Source: an uncultured Eubacteriales bacterium
GTDB taxonomy: Bacteria > Bacillota > Clostridia > Oscillospirales > CAG-272
Direction of reading: 5' to 3'
Assembly: GCA_905205065.1 (NCBI GenBank)
Contig: CAJLCI010000038.1
Location: forward strand, 1 to 17,957
DNA: 17,957 bases
The stretch's first letter is position 1; every line of letters begins with the position of its first letter. Below the pieces are notes generated by a model. That model was not told the origin of the DNA. It saw only the letters and a list, made by a program, of their open reading frames with translations, and ran no database searches. Made by a program: the position numbers and the translations under genes. Below are positions 7,781-15,577 of the stretch, piece by piece.

Positions 7781-8081
7781 TTTATGACATGACTAATTTA
7801 TAACATTTAACGTGATTAACTTATGGTATGATTAACCTATGACATATCTAACCTATGATATACGATATGACTAACCTATGACATATCTAACCTATGATAT
7901 ACGACATGACTAACCTATGACATATCTAACCTATGACATACGACATGACCGACCTATGACACGACTAATCTATAACGCACTTAACTTATGGCATACCTAA
8001 ATTATAGCATGACTAACTTATGATATACCTAAACTTGAACATATATGAATTATAACATATATTAAACATATCTAACTTATG
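7781..8081. repeat. Degenerate tandem array of a 16-nt unit (minisatellite-like)
   Basis: About 17 units close to CCTATGACATATCTAA run head to tail. In the best-conserved core (about 7835-7950) 16-nt units alternate with 23-nt units (the 16-nt unit plus a 7-nt insert like ATACGAC), giving a 39-nt higher-order period that repeats nearly perfectly. Units decay towards both ends. Each unit holds a small dyad, TATG-A-CATA. The 16-nt period is not a multiple of three and all frames contain stops (TAA in each unit), so it is not coding. It lies between divergent hisS and the GH94 gene, upstream of both. Function unknown: it could be a slippage-grown repeat, an array of protein-binding sites, or a curved/AT-rich DNA element. 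Confidence 0.9.
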
Positions 8082-8222
8082 AAAAAATGTATGCCTTTAT
8101 TTATAATATCATTTATATCTGAAATTGTCAAGTATTCCTCATAAGTACAGAACAGGAGAAATGTTAGAGAAAGATGAGCGAAAATTGCAGAGAAATAATT
8201 CTACGCTTTTTCTCAGAAAAAT

Positions 8223-8251
8223 TTGACATGCAAAGGGTATTATGGTACAAT
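8223..8251 (+). promoter_or_regulatory. Strong sigma-A promoter of the GH94 phosphorylase gene
   Basis: TTGACA (8223-8228), a 17-bp spacer and TACAAT (8246-8251) with an extended -10 TG (8243-8244). The predicted start is near 8258, giving a leader of about 155 nt before the TTG start. The leader contains two close copies of TTGTCTCGGC and a possible GAGC/GCTC hairpin near 8275-8300. I do not recognise a named riboswitch. The 140 bp between the tandem array and this promoter shows nothing else. Confidence 0.85.
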
Positions 8252-8413
8252 AATCGCATAGCTGTATATTTAGGGTGGAGAGCTTTGTCTCGGCTCCTTG
8301 TCTCGGCAGTTTTGTGATGCATAACCTTAGAATATTGCAGTTTTTACAAAATTTAAAGCGGAAAAATCGTATTTAACATGTTTATATAAGGAAATAAAAC
8401 GGAGGAATATAAA

Positions 8414-10759
8414 TTGAATTACGGATATTATGACAATGAAAACCGCGAGTATGTGATAACAAGACCTGATACTCCTACGCCTTGGATGAATTATCTGGGA
8501 AACGGTGGTTTCAGTGGTATGATCTCTAATACGGCCGGAGGCTTAGTGTTTGACCGGGATCCGGGAAATTTTCGTATAACAAGATACAATTTTAACAAAA
8601 TTCCATATGATCGTCCCGGAAGGTATTTATATTTCAAGGATACAGGCAGCGGTACCATCTGGTCGCCGTCATGGCAGCCTGTTCAAACTTCGCTTGACGA
8701 ATACTCATGCCGTCACGGTATGGGTTATACAACAATTTCCGCGAAGAAGGAGGGCGTTTCATCTTCTGTGACATACTTCATTCCGGAAGGAAAACAATAC
8801 GAGGTGTGGAAGGCTACGATCAGAAATGAAACAGATCGAGTAAAAAACATAAAGATTTTCAGCTATGTTGAGTTCAGCTGTTATATTGCAAGCTATGATA
8901 TAGAGTGCGACTGGCCAAGGTATTTCTTTGACTGCCGCAGAATCGGAAGAGCTATAGTATTCAATCCGTCTGATGACTTTATAAAAGAAGAACGTTTGCT
9001 CAGTTATATCGCCACCGATCTCCCTGTCGATAGCTATGACTGCGCTCGTGTTGAATTTTTGGGAAACAGCCGTGATGAGAGCAATCCGATTGCGGTTGAA
9101 AAGGGCTTTTGCAGCAATTCCGACATTAACGGCGACAATGCGTGCGGAAGCTTCTGCAGTTCGCTGAAGCTTAATCCGGGCGAGGAAAAGACGTTTATTT
9201 TCACAATCGGAAACGCTTGTGATATTGATGAAATCAACAGACAGATAGACGATGCTTCAGATTATAGACAGCTTGATGCTCAGCTTGAGGCCATTAAGCA
9301 GTCTTGGCTTAAAAATAGTAGTTTCCTTCAGGTGAAAACGCCGGATGAGCAGATGAATACAATGCTCAATATCTGGCACCCCTATCAGTGCCGTATGACG
9401 TTTAACTGGTCGCGATATATTTCATTTTACGAGCGCGGTCTTGACCGGGGCTGGGGGTATCGTGACAGCATGCAGGATGTACTTGGCATAATGCATTCGG
9501 CTCCCGACAAGGCTAAGGAGCGCATGAAAATTCTTCTCGGCATTCAGAACTCCAACGGAAATGCCCGCTCCCTCTATTTTCCGGGAACCGGAAAATCGGT
9601 TGGCGGAGGGCGTTCAGACGATCATATATGGACTGTATTTTCCGTATGCACTTATATTAAAGAGACCGGCGACTATGGATTTCTTGATGAAAAGATTCCT
9701 TTTGCTGACGGTGGGGATGGTACTGTTCTGGAGCATTTGAAGCTGGGGCTTGACTTTACAAGAAATAATGTCGGAGATCATGGTGTGCCTTTATTTCTCG
9801 GCAATGACTGGAATGACAGTCTGTCAAAAATATCGTCGGAGAAGCATAAGGCCGAAAGTGCTTTTGTATTCTTTCAGGCTGCACATGCGGCGTATGAGCT
9901 TATCTCCTTATTTAAACATACTGGAGATGAAAAGAACGAAGCGTGGGCAAAGGATTACTATGAATGGTGCAGAAGCGTTGAGCCGGTTCTTTGGGACGGA
10001 GAATGGTATCTGCGCGCGTATACAGATTACGGAGAGAAGTACGGAACTAACGACGATGAGTACAACAAGATCTTTCTGAATCCGCAGTCATGGGCGGTTC
10101 TTAGCCGTCTTCCTTCTGAGGAGAAAGGTAATTCCTGTTTTGAGAATGTAAAAAAATATCTTTTCTGCGATTTTGGGGTTGTTTCACATGCACCTGCATC
10201 ATCCGGAATAGATTTTAAAAATAAACATTACTTTGGAATGAAAACAGGTATTCGGGAAAACGGCGGAGTATTTTTTCATGCAAGCACATGGGCGATAATA
10301 GCCGAAACATTGCTCGGAAGAAACGAGGACGCGTATTCTCTGTATCACAGAGAGCTTCCGACGGCTCGCAATGATAAAGCTGACAGATGCAAGGTTGAGC
10401 CGTATATTTATTCTTCATCTATGGTTGGACCGTCTCATGAGCGTTATGGCTCCGGTGAATGCTCGTGGCTCAGCGGAACGGCATCGTGGATGTTTCTTGC
10501 CGCTTCTCAGTATATACTCGGTTTCCGTCCTGATTATGACGGAGTTATAATAGATCCATGCGTACCTGTTAGTTGGAATGGTTTTTCATATACGAGAGTT
10601 TACCGTGGAATTTCCTGTACTGTTGTGTCTCCAGAACTTCCGCGTGAAAAAGCACGCGCAAGAAAACTTATTGTTGACGGAGAAGAGATTGACGGAAGCT
10701 TTTTGCCTTATGATAAAATTGCAGGAAAGCAGTCTGTTGAGATAAAGGTAGTATATTGA
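8414..10759 (+). CDS. GH94-family disaccharide phosphorylase (cellobiose phosphorylase-like)
   Basis: 781 residues, within the normal range for GH94. The start is TTG with CGGAGG (8400-8405) at good spacing; no nearby ATG competes. The N-terminal beta-sandwich runs to about residue 290, then an (alpha/alpha)6 barrel and a short C-terminal beta domain. Seen: RGLDRGWGYRDSMQDVLG in the first barrel part, GGGRSDDHIW, and GNDWND (463-468), where D468 should be the general acid by comparison with chitobiose phosphorylase DWND. GH94 enzymes split beta-linked disaccharides with phosphate to release a sugar 1-phosphate, saving ATP. No signal peptide, so cytoplasmic. Cellobiose, chitobiose or cellobionate cannot be told apart by eye. 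No transporter or regulator adjoins it; it is monocistronic with its own promoter and hairpin. Confidence 0.9.
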   Translation: MNYGYYDNENREYVITRPDTPTPWMNYLGNGGFSGMISNTAGGLVFDRDPGNFRITRYNFNKIPYDRPGRYLYFKDTGSGTIWSPSWQPVQTSLDEYSCRHGMGYTTISAKKEGVSSSVTYFIPEGKQYEVWKATIRNETDRVKNIKIFSYVEFSCYIASYDIECDWPRYFFDCRRIGRAIVFNPSDDFIKEERLLSYIATDLPVDSYDCARVEFLGNSRDESNPIAVEKGFCSNSDINGDNACGSFCSSLKLNPGEEKTFIFTIGNACDIDEINRQIDDASDYRQLDAQLEAIKQSWLKNSSFLQVKTPDEQMNTMLNIWHPYQCRMTFNWSRYISFYERGLDRGWGYRDSMQDVLGIMHSAPDKAKERMKILLGIQNSNGNARSLYFPGTGKSVGGGRSDDHIWTVFSVCTYIKETGDYGFLDEKIPFADGGDGTVLEHLKLGLDFTRNNVGDHGVPLFLGNDWNDSLSKISSEKHKAESAFVFFQAAHAAYELISLFKHTGDEKNEAWAKDYYEWCRSVEPVLWDGEWYLRAYTDYGEKYGTNDDEYNKIFLNPQSWAVLSRLPSEEKGNSCFENVKKYLFCDFGVVSHAPASSGIDFKNKHYFGMKTGIRENGGVFFHASTWAIIAETLLGRNEDAYSLYHRELPTARNDKADRCKVEPYIYSSSMVGPSHERYGSGECSWLSGTASWMFLAASQYILGFRPDYDGVIIDPCVPVSWNGFSYTRVYRGISCTVVSPELPREKARARKLIVDGEEIDGSFLPYDKIAGKQSVEIKVVY

Positions 10760-10851
10760 TCTTGCGTTTGCTTTAATTTTTATTCCATAAAAGCATTCTT
10801 ACCTGTAAAAATTTAAAGTGAATTAAAATAAAGCCGCTTTCGGTGGTTTGG

Positions 10852-10917
10852 GCACGAAAATAAAATTTTTCCCTTAAATTTCCTCTGAAGAGGAATTTAA
10901 GGGAAAAATTTTTGTGC
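10852..10917. terminator. Long hairpin, probable terminator of the GH94 gene
   Basis: A near-perfect 24-bp stem (10862-10885 / 10890-10913, one slipped T) closes on loop TGAA, and an outer GCAC (10852) / GTGC (10914) pair brackets it. The stem ends in a T-run on both strands. It lies about 95 bp after the GH94 stop. The stem is longer than most intrinsic terminators. The rest of 10760-11132 shows no gene. Confidence 0.65.
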
Positions 10918-11132
10918 TGTTCCGAGTTTGTATGATAATTATGAGGAATTTTACTTGGATGAAAGCACATCATAAAGTGAAAAAATTCGTAAAAAACGGT
11001 GCCGTGAAAACCACATTGCCGGGATAATTTGTTAAATTAAATTACGCACGTTGTATGCAGGGACATGCATACGATCTGTGTATTTTAACAGTTTTTGCGA
11101 ATTGACTGTAATAACTTTTTAACCGCGGGCTA

Positions 11133-11792
11133 TTAATTGTATTTTTCCGGCAGGGGAATTATTTTTTCAAAATGAAATACGGTTTCAACATCTTTTCGCC
11201 ATTGAATCGGAGGATCGGTGTCTTCCCACGGAGCAAAATGCTCGTCCATAAGCTCACCCCAATTTGAAGGTGTATTATTAGTAGTCAATTTACCTTTAAA
11301 ACAGAGCTTGCTGTCGATATCCGGTCTTTCGAGATAGTGAAAGAGAAGATTTTCATGCATGCAGATTATTCCGTATTTATTTCCCATTCCAGGAGTTTCT
11401 TCCTGCATTTGATAATGATAAAATATGTATGAGGAGAGCTTTTCAGGTCTGATTCTCATCATCATTCCAAACGGTTCACTTGGCGTGTGGCGCATCCATT
11501 CTTCATCGTCTACCGGACGGTTGTAATGAAATATATCAAACATCGGAACCCAAAGTCTTTTTTTTGCTTCTCCGGGCCATTTTTCGAGATATTGTTCCAT
11601 GTTGATGAAGATATCGTCAGGTGCAAGAGTAGAGCAGTCTCTTGTTTCATAATAGAGAAATACACGTTGCTTCCAACACATTACACTAAGAGATACAATG
11701 CATTCAGCACGTTTGCATCCGTCAAGTGCTTTGACAAATTCATCGTGTGCTCCATCCTGCAGCTGAGCGGTATAAATATTTCGGTAAATCAT
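11133..11792 (-). CDS. Hypothetical protein, two tandem L-rhamnose mutarotase-like (dimeric alpha/beta barrel) halves
   Basis: 219 residues from the ATG at 11792 (AAAGGAA 8 nt upstream; the longer frame to 11819 lacks a better site). I do not recognise a named family with certainty. The first half (1-95) begins MIYRNIYTAQL and ends with KWPGEAKKRLWVPMFDIFHY, a layout like RhaM: N-terminal strand, then a C-terminal W-x-x-M segment. The second half (108-210) restarts with MMMRIRPEKLSSYIFYH, contains KYGIICMHENLLFHYLE (139-155) and ends WRKDVETVFHFE, so it looks like a diverged duplicate. RhaM enzymes interconvert anomers of rhamnose. No transmembrane or signal segment. It is divergent from the SIS gene and has its own promoter; a role in sugar handling is inferred only. 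Confidence 0.65.
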   Translation of the reverse strand: MIYRNIYTAQLQDGAHDEFVKALDGCKRAECIVSLSVMCWKQRVFLYYETRDCSTLAPDDIFINMEQYLEKWPGEAKKRLWVPMFDIFHYNRPVDDEEWMRHTPSEPFGMMMRIRPEKLSSYIFYHYQMQEETPGMGNKYGIICMHENLLFHYLERPDIDSKLCFKGKLTTNNTPSNWGELMDEHFAPWEDTDPPIQWRKDVETVFHFEKIIPLPEKYN

Positions 11793-11877
11793 AGAAATAT
11801 TTCCTTTCTTAATAAGCATCTGTGAATGCTATAATTATACCTTTAAAACAGGCAAGCGCGTGCGCGCCCATACATTT

Positions 11878-11906
11878 ATTTTATCATATGCGGCTTCAAT
11901 TTGCAA
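11878..11906 (-). promoter_or_regulatory. Sigma-A promoter of the mutarotase-like gene
   Basis: On the minus strand: TTGCAA (11906-11901), a 17-bp spacer and TAAAAT (11883-11878) with an extended -10 TG. The start is predicted near 11871. The leader of about 80 nt begins with a GC-rich GCGCGCACGCGC tract. Confidence 0.75.
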
Positions 11907-12002
11907 TCATTATTCACCAAAATTACAAATTGATTGTGCTTATGATTTTGTCTTGACGCATTATGAAAAGCGGTCGCTGATTGACTTGTCTATTAATTTG
12001 GA

Positions 12003-12031
12003 TTGACTTATAAAATCATTTATGTTATTAT
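12003..12031 (+). promoter_or_regulatory. Sigma-A promoter of the SIS-domain gene
   Basis: TTGACT (12003-12008), a 17-bp spacer and TATTAT (12026-12031) with an extended -10 TG. GATTGACTT occurs twice here (from about 11978 and at 12001), the second copy overlapping the -35; this could be an operator or an alternative -35. Confidence 0.7.
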
Positions 12032-12054
12032 TATATAGATAATCAAATTGACTG

Positions 12055-12111
12055 CCGGCATATATTCTGTATCTGTGCTGTTGTCGTATATCGTCGGTGA
12101 ACTTATGCCGG
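12055..12111 (+). other. Long-range stem in the SIS gene leader
   Basis: CCGGCATA (12055-12062) pairs with TATGCCGG (12104-12111) across 41 nt inside the leader of about 125 nt. It could close a structured RNA. No named riboswitch was recognised. Confidence 0.4.
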
Positions 12112-12162
12112 ATTATGTGATTTTGATACATATTTAATTTTTCCAGAAAGGATCAAAAGTTG

Positions 12163-12771
12163 ATGAAGAAAGAATCGCTTGACGCCGCTATTGGGGCATA
12201 TGATATAGAAGAAGAATGCATACATAATATGAAAAATTATTTTGATGAAAAGAAATTTGCTGAAGCTGTTGAACTCCTTTGCAATGCGGAGCGTATCGGA
12301 ACGTCGGGATGCGGCCATTCCGGCATTATATGCAGACATTTTTCGCATTTATTGTGCTGTGTTGAGCGTCCGTCCCGGTTTATTTCGCCTGCCGAAGCAG
12401 TTCACGGAGCAACTGGTTTTTTGAAAAAGAATGATGTAATGGTTTTTGCGTCAAGAGGCGGAAAGACTAAAGAGCTCCTTCCGATTCTCGATATATGCAA
12501 AAGCAAGGGCGTTTCTGTTATTACAGTTACTGAGAACCTTGACTCTCCGCTTGCAATCGGTTCAGATGTGGTTCTTAAGCAATATGTCAACAGAGAAACC
12601 GATAAATATAATTCTCAGGGAACGACGTCCACTACTTCGCTGTGCATGATATTTCATTCTTTACAGGCTGCAATCATTGAGGAGACAGGGTATAGAAACG
12701 AACAGTTTGCCGTTATTCATCCGGGAGGCGCCGTAGGCGAGAGACTCAATAATCATGAAATCGATATATAA
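12163..12771 (+). CDS. Stand-alone SIS-domain protein, KdsD/GutQ-like sugar-phosphate isomerase
   Basis: 202 residues, one SIS (sugar isomerase) domain at about 35-180. Seen: GTSGCGHSG (47-55 region), SRGGKTKE (97-104) in the place of the usual SxSGET phosphate loop, TTSTTS (155-159 region) and HPGGAVGERL (186-195), the end signature of arabinose-5-phosphate isomerases. The CBS-pair domain of KdsD/GutQ is missing, so it is about the size of 6-phospho-3-hexuloisomerase. It probably isomerises a ketose/aldose phosphate in the cytoplasm; substrate unknown. An in-frame TTG lies at 12160, with AGAAAGGA spaced 7 nt from it and 10 nt from the ATG, so either start is possible. It is divergent from the mutarotase-like gene. 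Confidence 0.85.
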   Translation: MKKESLDAAIGAYDIEEECIHNMKNYFDEKKFAEAVELLCNAERIGTSGCGHSGIICRHFSHLLCCVERPSRFISPAEAVHGATGFLKKNDVMVFASRGGKTKELLPILDICKSKGVSVITVTENLDSPLAIGSDVVLKQYVNRETDKYNSQGTTSTTSLCMIFHSLQAAIIEETGYRNEQFAVIHPGGAVGERLNNHEIDI

Positions 12772-12858
12772 ATAAATGCAGATGTTCTTCGGTATTGTGG
12801 CATATGCTATGAAGATGTATTGCTCGATAAATTGTTCTACACACAGGCGGGCTTTATT

Positions 12859-12888
12859 TTTCGGCGGTTATACAATCTACCGCCGAAA
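12859..12888. repeat. 10-bp inverted repeat after the SIS gene
   Basis: TTTCGGCGGT / ACCGCCGAAA with a 10-nt loop, 87 bp after the SIS stop. It is GC-rich and stable, but no U-tract follows on either strand; the T-run precedes it on plus. It could be a weak or Rho-type terminator or a protein-binding site. The gap 12772-13257 otherwise holds the palindromes and promoters listed below and no gene. Confidence 0.5.
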
Positions 12889-12965
12889 TGTTCTGCTACG
12901 GTATTTTATTGAAGAGTAGTTTTTTGATATTAGCTTTTTTTGGCTTTTATTATCAATATGCGAAG

Positions 12966-12983
12966 TTACATGTAAATTTACAT
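12966..12983. promoter_or_regulatory. Overlapping palindromes, possible operator
   Basis: TTACATGTAA (12966-12975) overlaps the perfect 14-bp palindrome ATGTAAATTTACAT (12970-12983); a further GTAAATTTA follows. They sit about 65 bp upstream of the -35 at 13046. AT-rich palindromes arise by chance, so the regulatory role is tentative. Confidence 0.35.
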
Positions 12984-13045
12984 AGTAAATTTAGAATCGA
13001 AATTTTCTGTGTGAATTCATTATATTAAAACTGAATGCTAAGGTA

Positions 13046-13074
13046 TTGACAAAATTATGAATGTGTGATATAAT
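13046..13074 (+). promoter_or_regulatory. Consensus promoter P1 upstream of tRNA-Ser
   Basis: Perfect TTGACA (13046-13051), 17-bp spacer, perfect TATAAT (13069-13074), plus an extended -10 TG. Its transcript, starting near 13081, would contain several small stems (CAGCG/CGCTG near 13097-13117; TGCAATAA/TTATTGCA near 13133-13158) before P2 and the tRNA. Confidence 0.8.
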
Positions 13075-13152
13075 AATTAAAGAGTTAGTTATAGCCAGCG
13101 AGTTTTGTTTCGCTGCCGAGAGCAGCAATTTTGCAATAAAAAGGTTTAACTT

Positions 13153-13182
13153 ATTGCAGTTTGACCGTAGCTTATGATATAA
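13153..13182 (+). promoter_or_regulatory. Second promoter P2 upstream of tRNA-Ser
   Basis: TTGCAG (13153-13158), 18-bp spacer, TATAAT (13177-13182) with an extended -10 TG (13174-13175). The predicted start near 13189 leaves a tRNA leader of about 70 nt. Confidence 0.65.
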
Positions 13183-13257
13183 TAAAAACAGTGCGATATG
13201 ATCAAATACAGAATATATTCCGCATCCTGTTTGTTTTATATTTTCAAGTTATTATAT

Positions 13258-13350
13258 GGAAAGATGGCTGAGCTGGTCTAAGGCGCACGACTGGAAATCG
13301 TGTGTTCGGCTAATTACCGACCGTGGGTTCGAATCCCACTCTTTCCGCCA
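13258..13350 (+). tRNA. tRNA-Ser(GGA)
   Basis: 93 nt including an encoded CCA. Acceptor GGAAAGA (13258-13264) pairs with TCTTTCC. Anticodon stem CACGA/TCGTG encloses loop CTGGAAA (anticodon GGA, 13293-13295). A long variable arm TCGG/CCGA marks a class II tRNA, and the T-arm GTGGGTTCGAATCCCAC is intact. It reads serine codons UCC and UCU. Confidence 0.97.
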
Positions 13351-13391
13351 TAAAGCTTGTCGATTTATTACGGCAAGCTTTATTATTTTGC
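13350..13391 (+). terminator. Terminator of tRNA-Ser
   Basis: ATAAAGCTTG (13350-13359) pairs over 10 bp with CAAGCTTTAT (13374-13383), followed by TATTTTG. It begins directly at the tRNA CCA end. Confidence 0.8.
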
Positions 13392-14030
13392 ACAGTCAAC
13401 GGATATTTGCACCGTTGTAGGAAGAAGTCCATTGTTGGAAAATACCGAATTGCTTCGCTTTTTATTTTATTATGGGAGAGGAAACAACACCGAAACCATG
13501 TCACTATGAGCAGTTGATTTTCATAAAGAATAAAAAAGAGAAACCAACTTTAGCTGATGCTTATAAAAACGCTGTTATGAGTATACCTTCCCTCCTAAAT
13601 ACACCGGAGACGAAGCAGCATTCCTTTGGAAAAAAGCGTTTATTGATTGGGCGCATAGTTTTCAAAGTAACGTATTCGAACAATATTCGCCGAATGACAA
13701 AATATGGCATACCTATGAAAATACGGAATTTTTGTGCTGGAATATGCATGGAACGTATCTCTGTATGCATGGAACGAATTACTGCGCAACCGGTTTATTG
13801 CAAAAAACATTAGAATTAAATCCAGAGTTGACGTTTATTGAAGACTTATTTCTGTGTATAATATGCAGTGTGGTAAGGGTTTCGCCGCCCTAATTGATAT
13901 GGAAGGCGGATTTCGCCTGTTGCCTGAAGTTATTAAAGATAGATAGAAAATGAAACCTATCTGCGATGAAATTATCGAATTTAGTAAGTATTGCGATGAC
14001 ATTCTTGCGGTATTTAAAGATATTCCGTAA
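13390..14030 (+). pseudogene. Decayed paralog of the right-edge gene (BtrH/C39-like fold, tentative)
   Basis: Pieces of one protein lie in successive frames: CTVVG...ENTELL, then MGEETTPKPCHYEQLIFI and KKEKPTLADAYKNAVMSIP (from 13472), then AFIDWAHSFQ (from 13636), then MEGGFRLLPEVIKDR (from 13899), an in-frame TAG at 13944, and MKPICDEIIEFSKY to the TAA at 14028. The order matches the gene at 17134-17957: KAPTLPEVYHKAIANIP, AFLDWADALE, IEGGFGMEEYKLKDR, MRPVCEMIRKYAG. Lesions include a missing A in the run at 13630-13635, two further frame changes near 13465 and 13860, and the nonsense codon. The N-terminal part is absent, cut off at the tRNA-Ser terminator. The fold guess rests on the VVGY-like segment and is weak. 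Confidence 0.75.
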
Positions 14031-14131
14031 ATATTTTTATATGTGATAGTTTAAGTTTTCGCTTATATTTTTTATGACTCTTCTTTTTTTATGCGACTAT
14101 AGCAGCGGTGGTTCGCTGCAAAAAAGGATGT

Positions 14132-14187
14132 AAAAAACTTCAAATCACCGTCAAAACCGGCTTTTGCTTGTTTTGGGCGGTGATTTG
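14132..14187 (-). terminator. Terminator of metY
   Basis: CAAATCACCG (14141-14150) pairs with CGGTGATTTG (14178-14187), with an inner CAAAAC/GTTTTG stem. On the minus strand TTTTTT (14137-14132) follows. It lies about 85 bp after the metY stop. A small GCAGCG/CGCTGC hairpin at 14102-14119 may add to it. Confidence 0.8.
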
Positions 14188-14272
14188 CTAATTATTTGGT
14201 TTGGATTCCCTCGACAAGAGGACTTTTTTACGATCCATTTTTATTTTGTGTATTATAAAGGAATAACCTATA

Positions 14273-15577
14273 TTATTTTACTGCATTAAATGCTAAATCC
14301 AAGGCTGCAATAAGGTCGTTTACATTTTCAATTCCGATTGAGAGGCGAATTGTATTCGGTTTTATCCCCTGCTCAAGTAATTCATCATCGGTAAGCTGTG
14401 AGTGAGTGGTACTTGCCGGATGAATTACAAGGGATTTCACATCGGCGACATTTGCAAGTAGAGAAAAAATCGGAAGATTGTCAATGAATCTTTGAGCGGT
14501 TTGGGCGTTTCCTTTAATCTCGAAAGTAAAAATAGAGCCGCCGCCATTAGGAAAATATTTTTTATATAATTTATTGCTGGGCTCGGTTTCAAGTGACGGA
14601 TGGTGTACTGCCTCAACCTGAGGATGATTATTGAGATATTCAACAATTTTAAGAGCGTTTTCAACATGTTGTTTAACACGGAGAGACAGAGTTTCCAAAC
14701 CTTGAAGAAATAAAAATGCATGAAACGGAGACAAAGTGGATCCGGTATCGCGCAGTAAAATGGCACGTATGTATGTTGCAAAAGCAGCTTCTCCTGCGGC
14801 ATCAGTGAAAGATATTCCGTGATAGCTTGGGTTTGGTTCCGAAATCCACGGATATTTGCCGGAGGCTTTCCAATCAAAAGTTCCGCCGTCTACAATAACT
14901 CCGCCAATTGCGGTTCCGTGTCCTCCTATAAATTTGGTTGCAGAATGTACGACAATGTCTGCTCCGTACTCGATAGGACGAATAAGATACGGAGTTGCAA
15001 ACGTAGAATCTATTACAAGCGGAATACCATGCTTGTGAGCTATGTCTGCAATTTTTTCGATGTCTGCAATATTTGAATTTGGATTTCCCAGTGTTTCGAT
15101 AAAAATAGCTTTTGTATTGTCTTTAATTGCTTTATCAAAAGAATCTTCGGATTCTGGATTGACAAATGTTGTTGTAACTCCAGAAGACAGAGGTAATGTA
15201 TGTGCAAGCAGATTGTATGTTCCGCCATATATGTTTTTTGATGCAACAATATGCTCTCCGCTGCGGGCAAGTGCGCATATTGTATAGTTAATGGCTGCTG
15301 CGCCCGATGCGGTGGCAAGGGCAGCGGCACCTCCTTCAAGAGAAGCAATCCTCTTTTCAAAAATATCCTGAGTCGGGTTAGTCAGTCTTCCGTATATATT
15401 GCCTGCATCTTTCAGACCAAAGCGGTCTGCTGCGTGCTGTGAATTGTGAAATACAAAGGAAGCGCTTGCATAGATCGGGACTGCCCTGGCATCGGTTGCC
15501 GGATCGGCTTGCTCTTGACCGATATGTAATTGTTTTGTTTCAAAGCTCCAGTTTTTTGAGTCGTTTATATTAGCCAT
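14273..15577 (-). CDS. metY: O-acetylhomoserine sulfhydrylase (PLP-dependent)
   Basis: 434 residues, typical for O-acetyl-L-homoserine aminocarboxypropyltransferase of the Cys/Met metabolism PLP family. It makes homocysteine from O-acetylhomoserine and sulfide, in the cytoplasm. Seen: YGRLTNPT (62-69), ASGAAAI (90-96), VIDSTFATPY (188-197, D190 for the PLP nitrogen), HSATKFIGGHG (211-221, K215 the Schiff-base lysine) and HPASTTHSQL near the C-terminus. ATG at 15577 has GGAGG at ideal spacing; the longer frame to 15598 would start inside that site region. It stands alone, with its own promoter and terminator. The leader of about 130 nt does not show an S-box or other SAM riboswitch core. It is the only intact gene among decayed ones in this part of the window. 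Confidence 0.95.
   Translation of the reverse strand: MANINDSKNWSFETKQLHIGQEQADPATDARAVPIYASASFVFHNSQHAADRFGLKDAGNIYGRLTNPTQDIFEKRIASLEGGAAALATASGAAAINYTICALARSGEHIVASKNIYGGTYNLLAHTLPLSSGVTTTFVNPESEDSFDKAIKDNTKAIFIETLGNPNSNIADIEKIADIAHKHGIPLVIDSTFATPYLIRPIEYGADIVVHSATKFIGGHGTAIGGVIVDGGTFDWKASGKYPWISEPNPSYHGISFTDAAGEAAFATYIRAILLRDTGSTLSPFHAFLFLQGLETLSLRVKQHVENALKIVEYLNNHPQVEAVHHPSLETEPSNKLYKKYFPNGGGSIFTFEIKGNAQTAQRFIDNLPIFSLLANVADVKSLVIHPASTTHSQLTDDELLEQGIKPNTIRLSIGIENVNDLIAALDLAFNAVK

Noticed and set aside
7781..8081. CRISPR array
   Set aside because: Units are 16 nt, contiguous and degenerate, with no spacers of constant size and no cas genes nearby.
8270..8312. AGGGTGGAGAGC resembling a T-box core on the plus strand
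   Set aside because: The following ACCGCG part and antiterminator pairing are missing, and the downstream gene is a sugar phosphorylase, not a synthetase or amino-acid gene.
13310..13504. Minus-strand frame ending in AERVGFEPTVGN
   Set aside because: This is the well-known spurious peptide from translating the antisense of a tRNA 3' half; here it overlaps tRNA-Ser.
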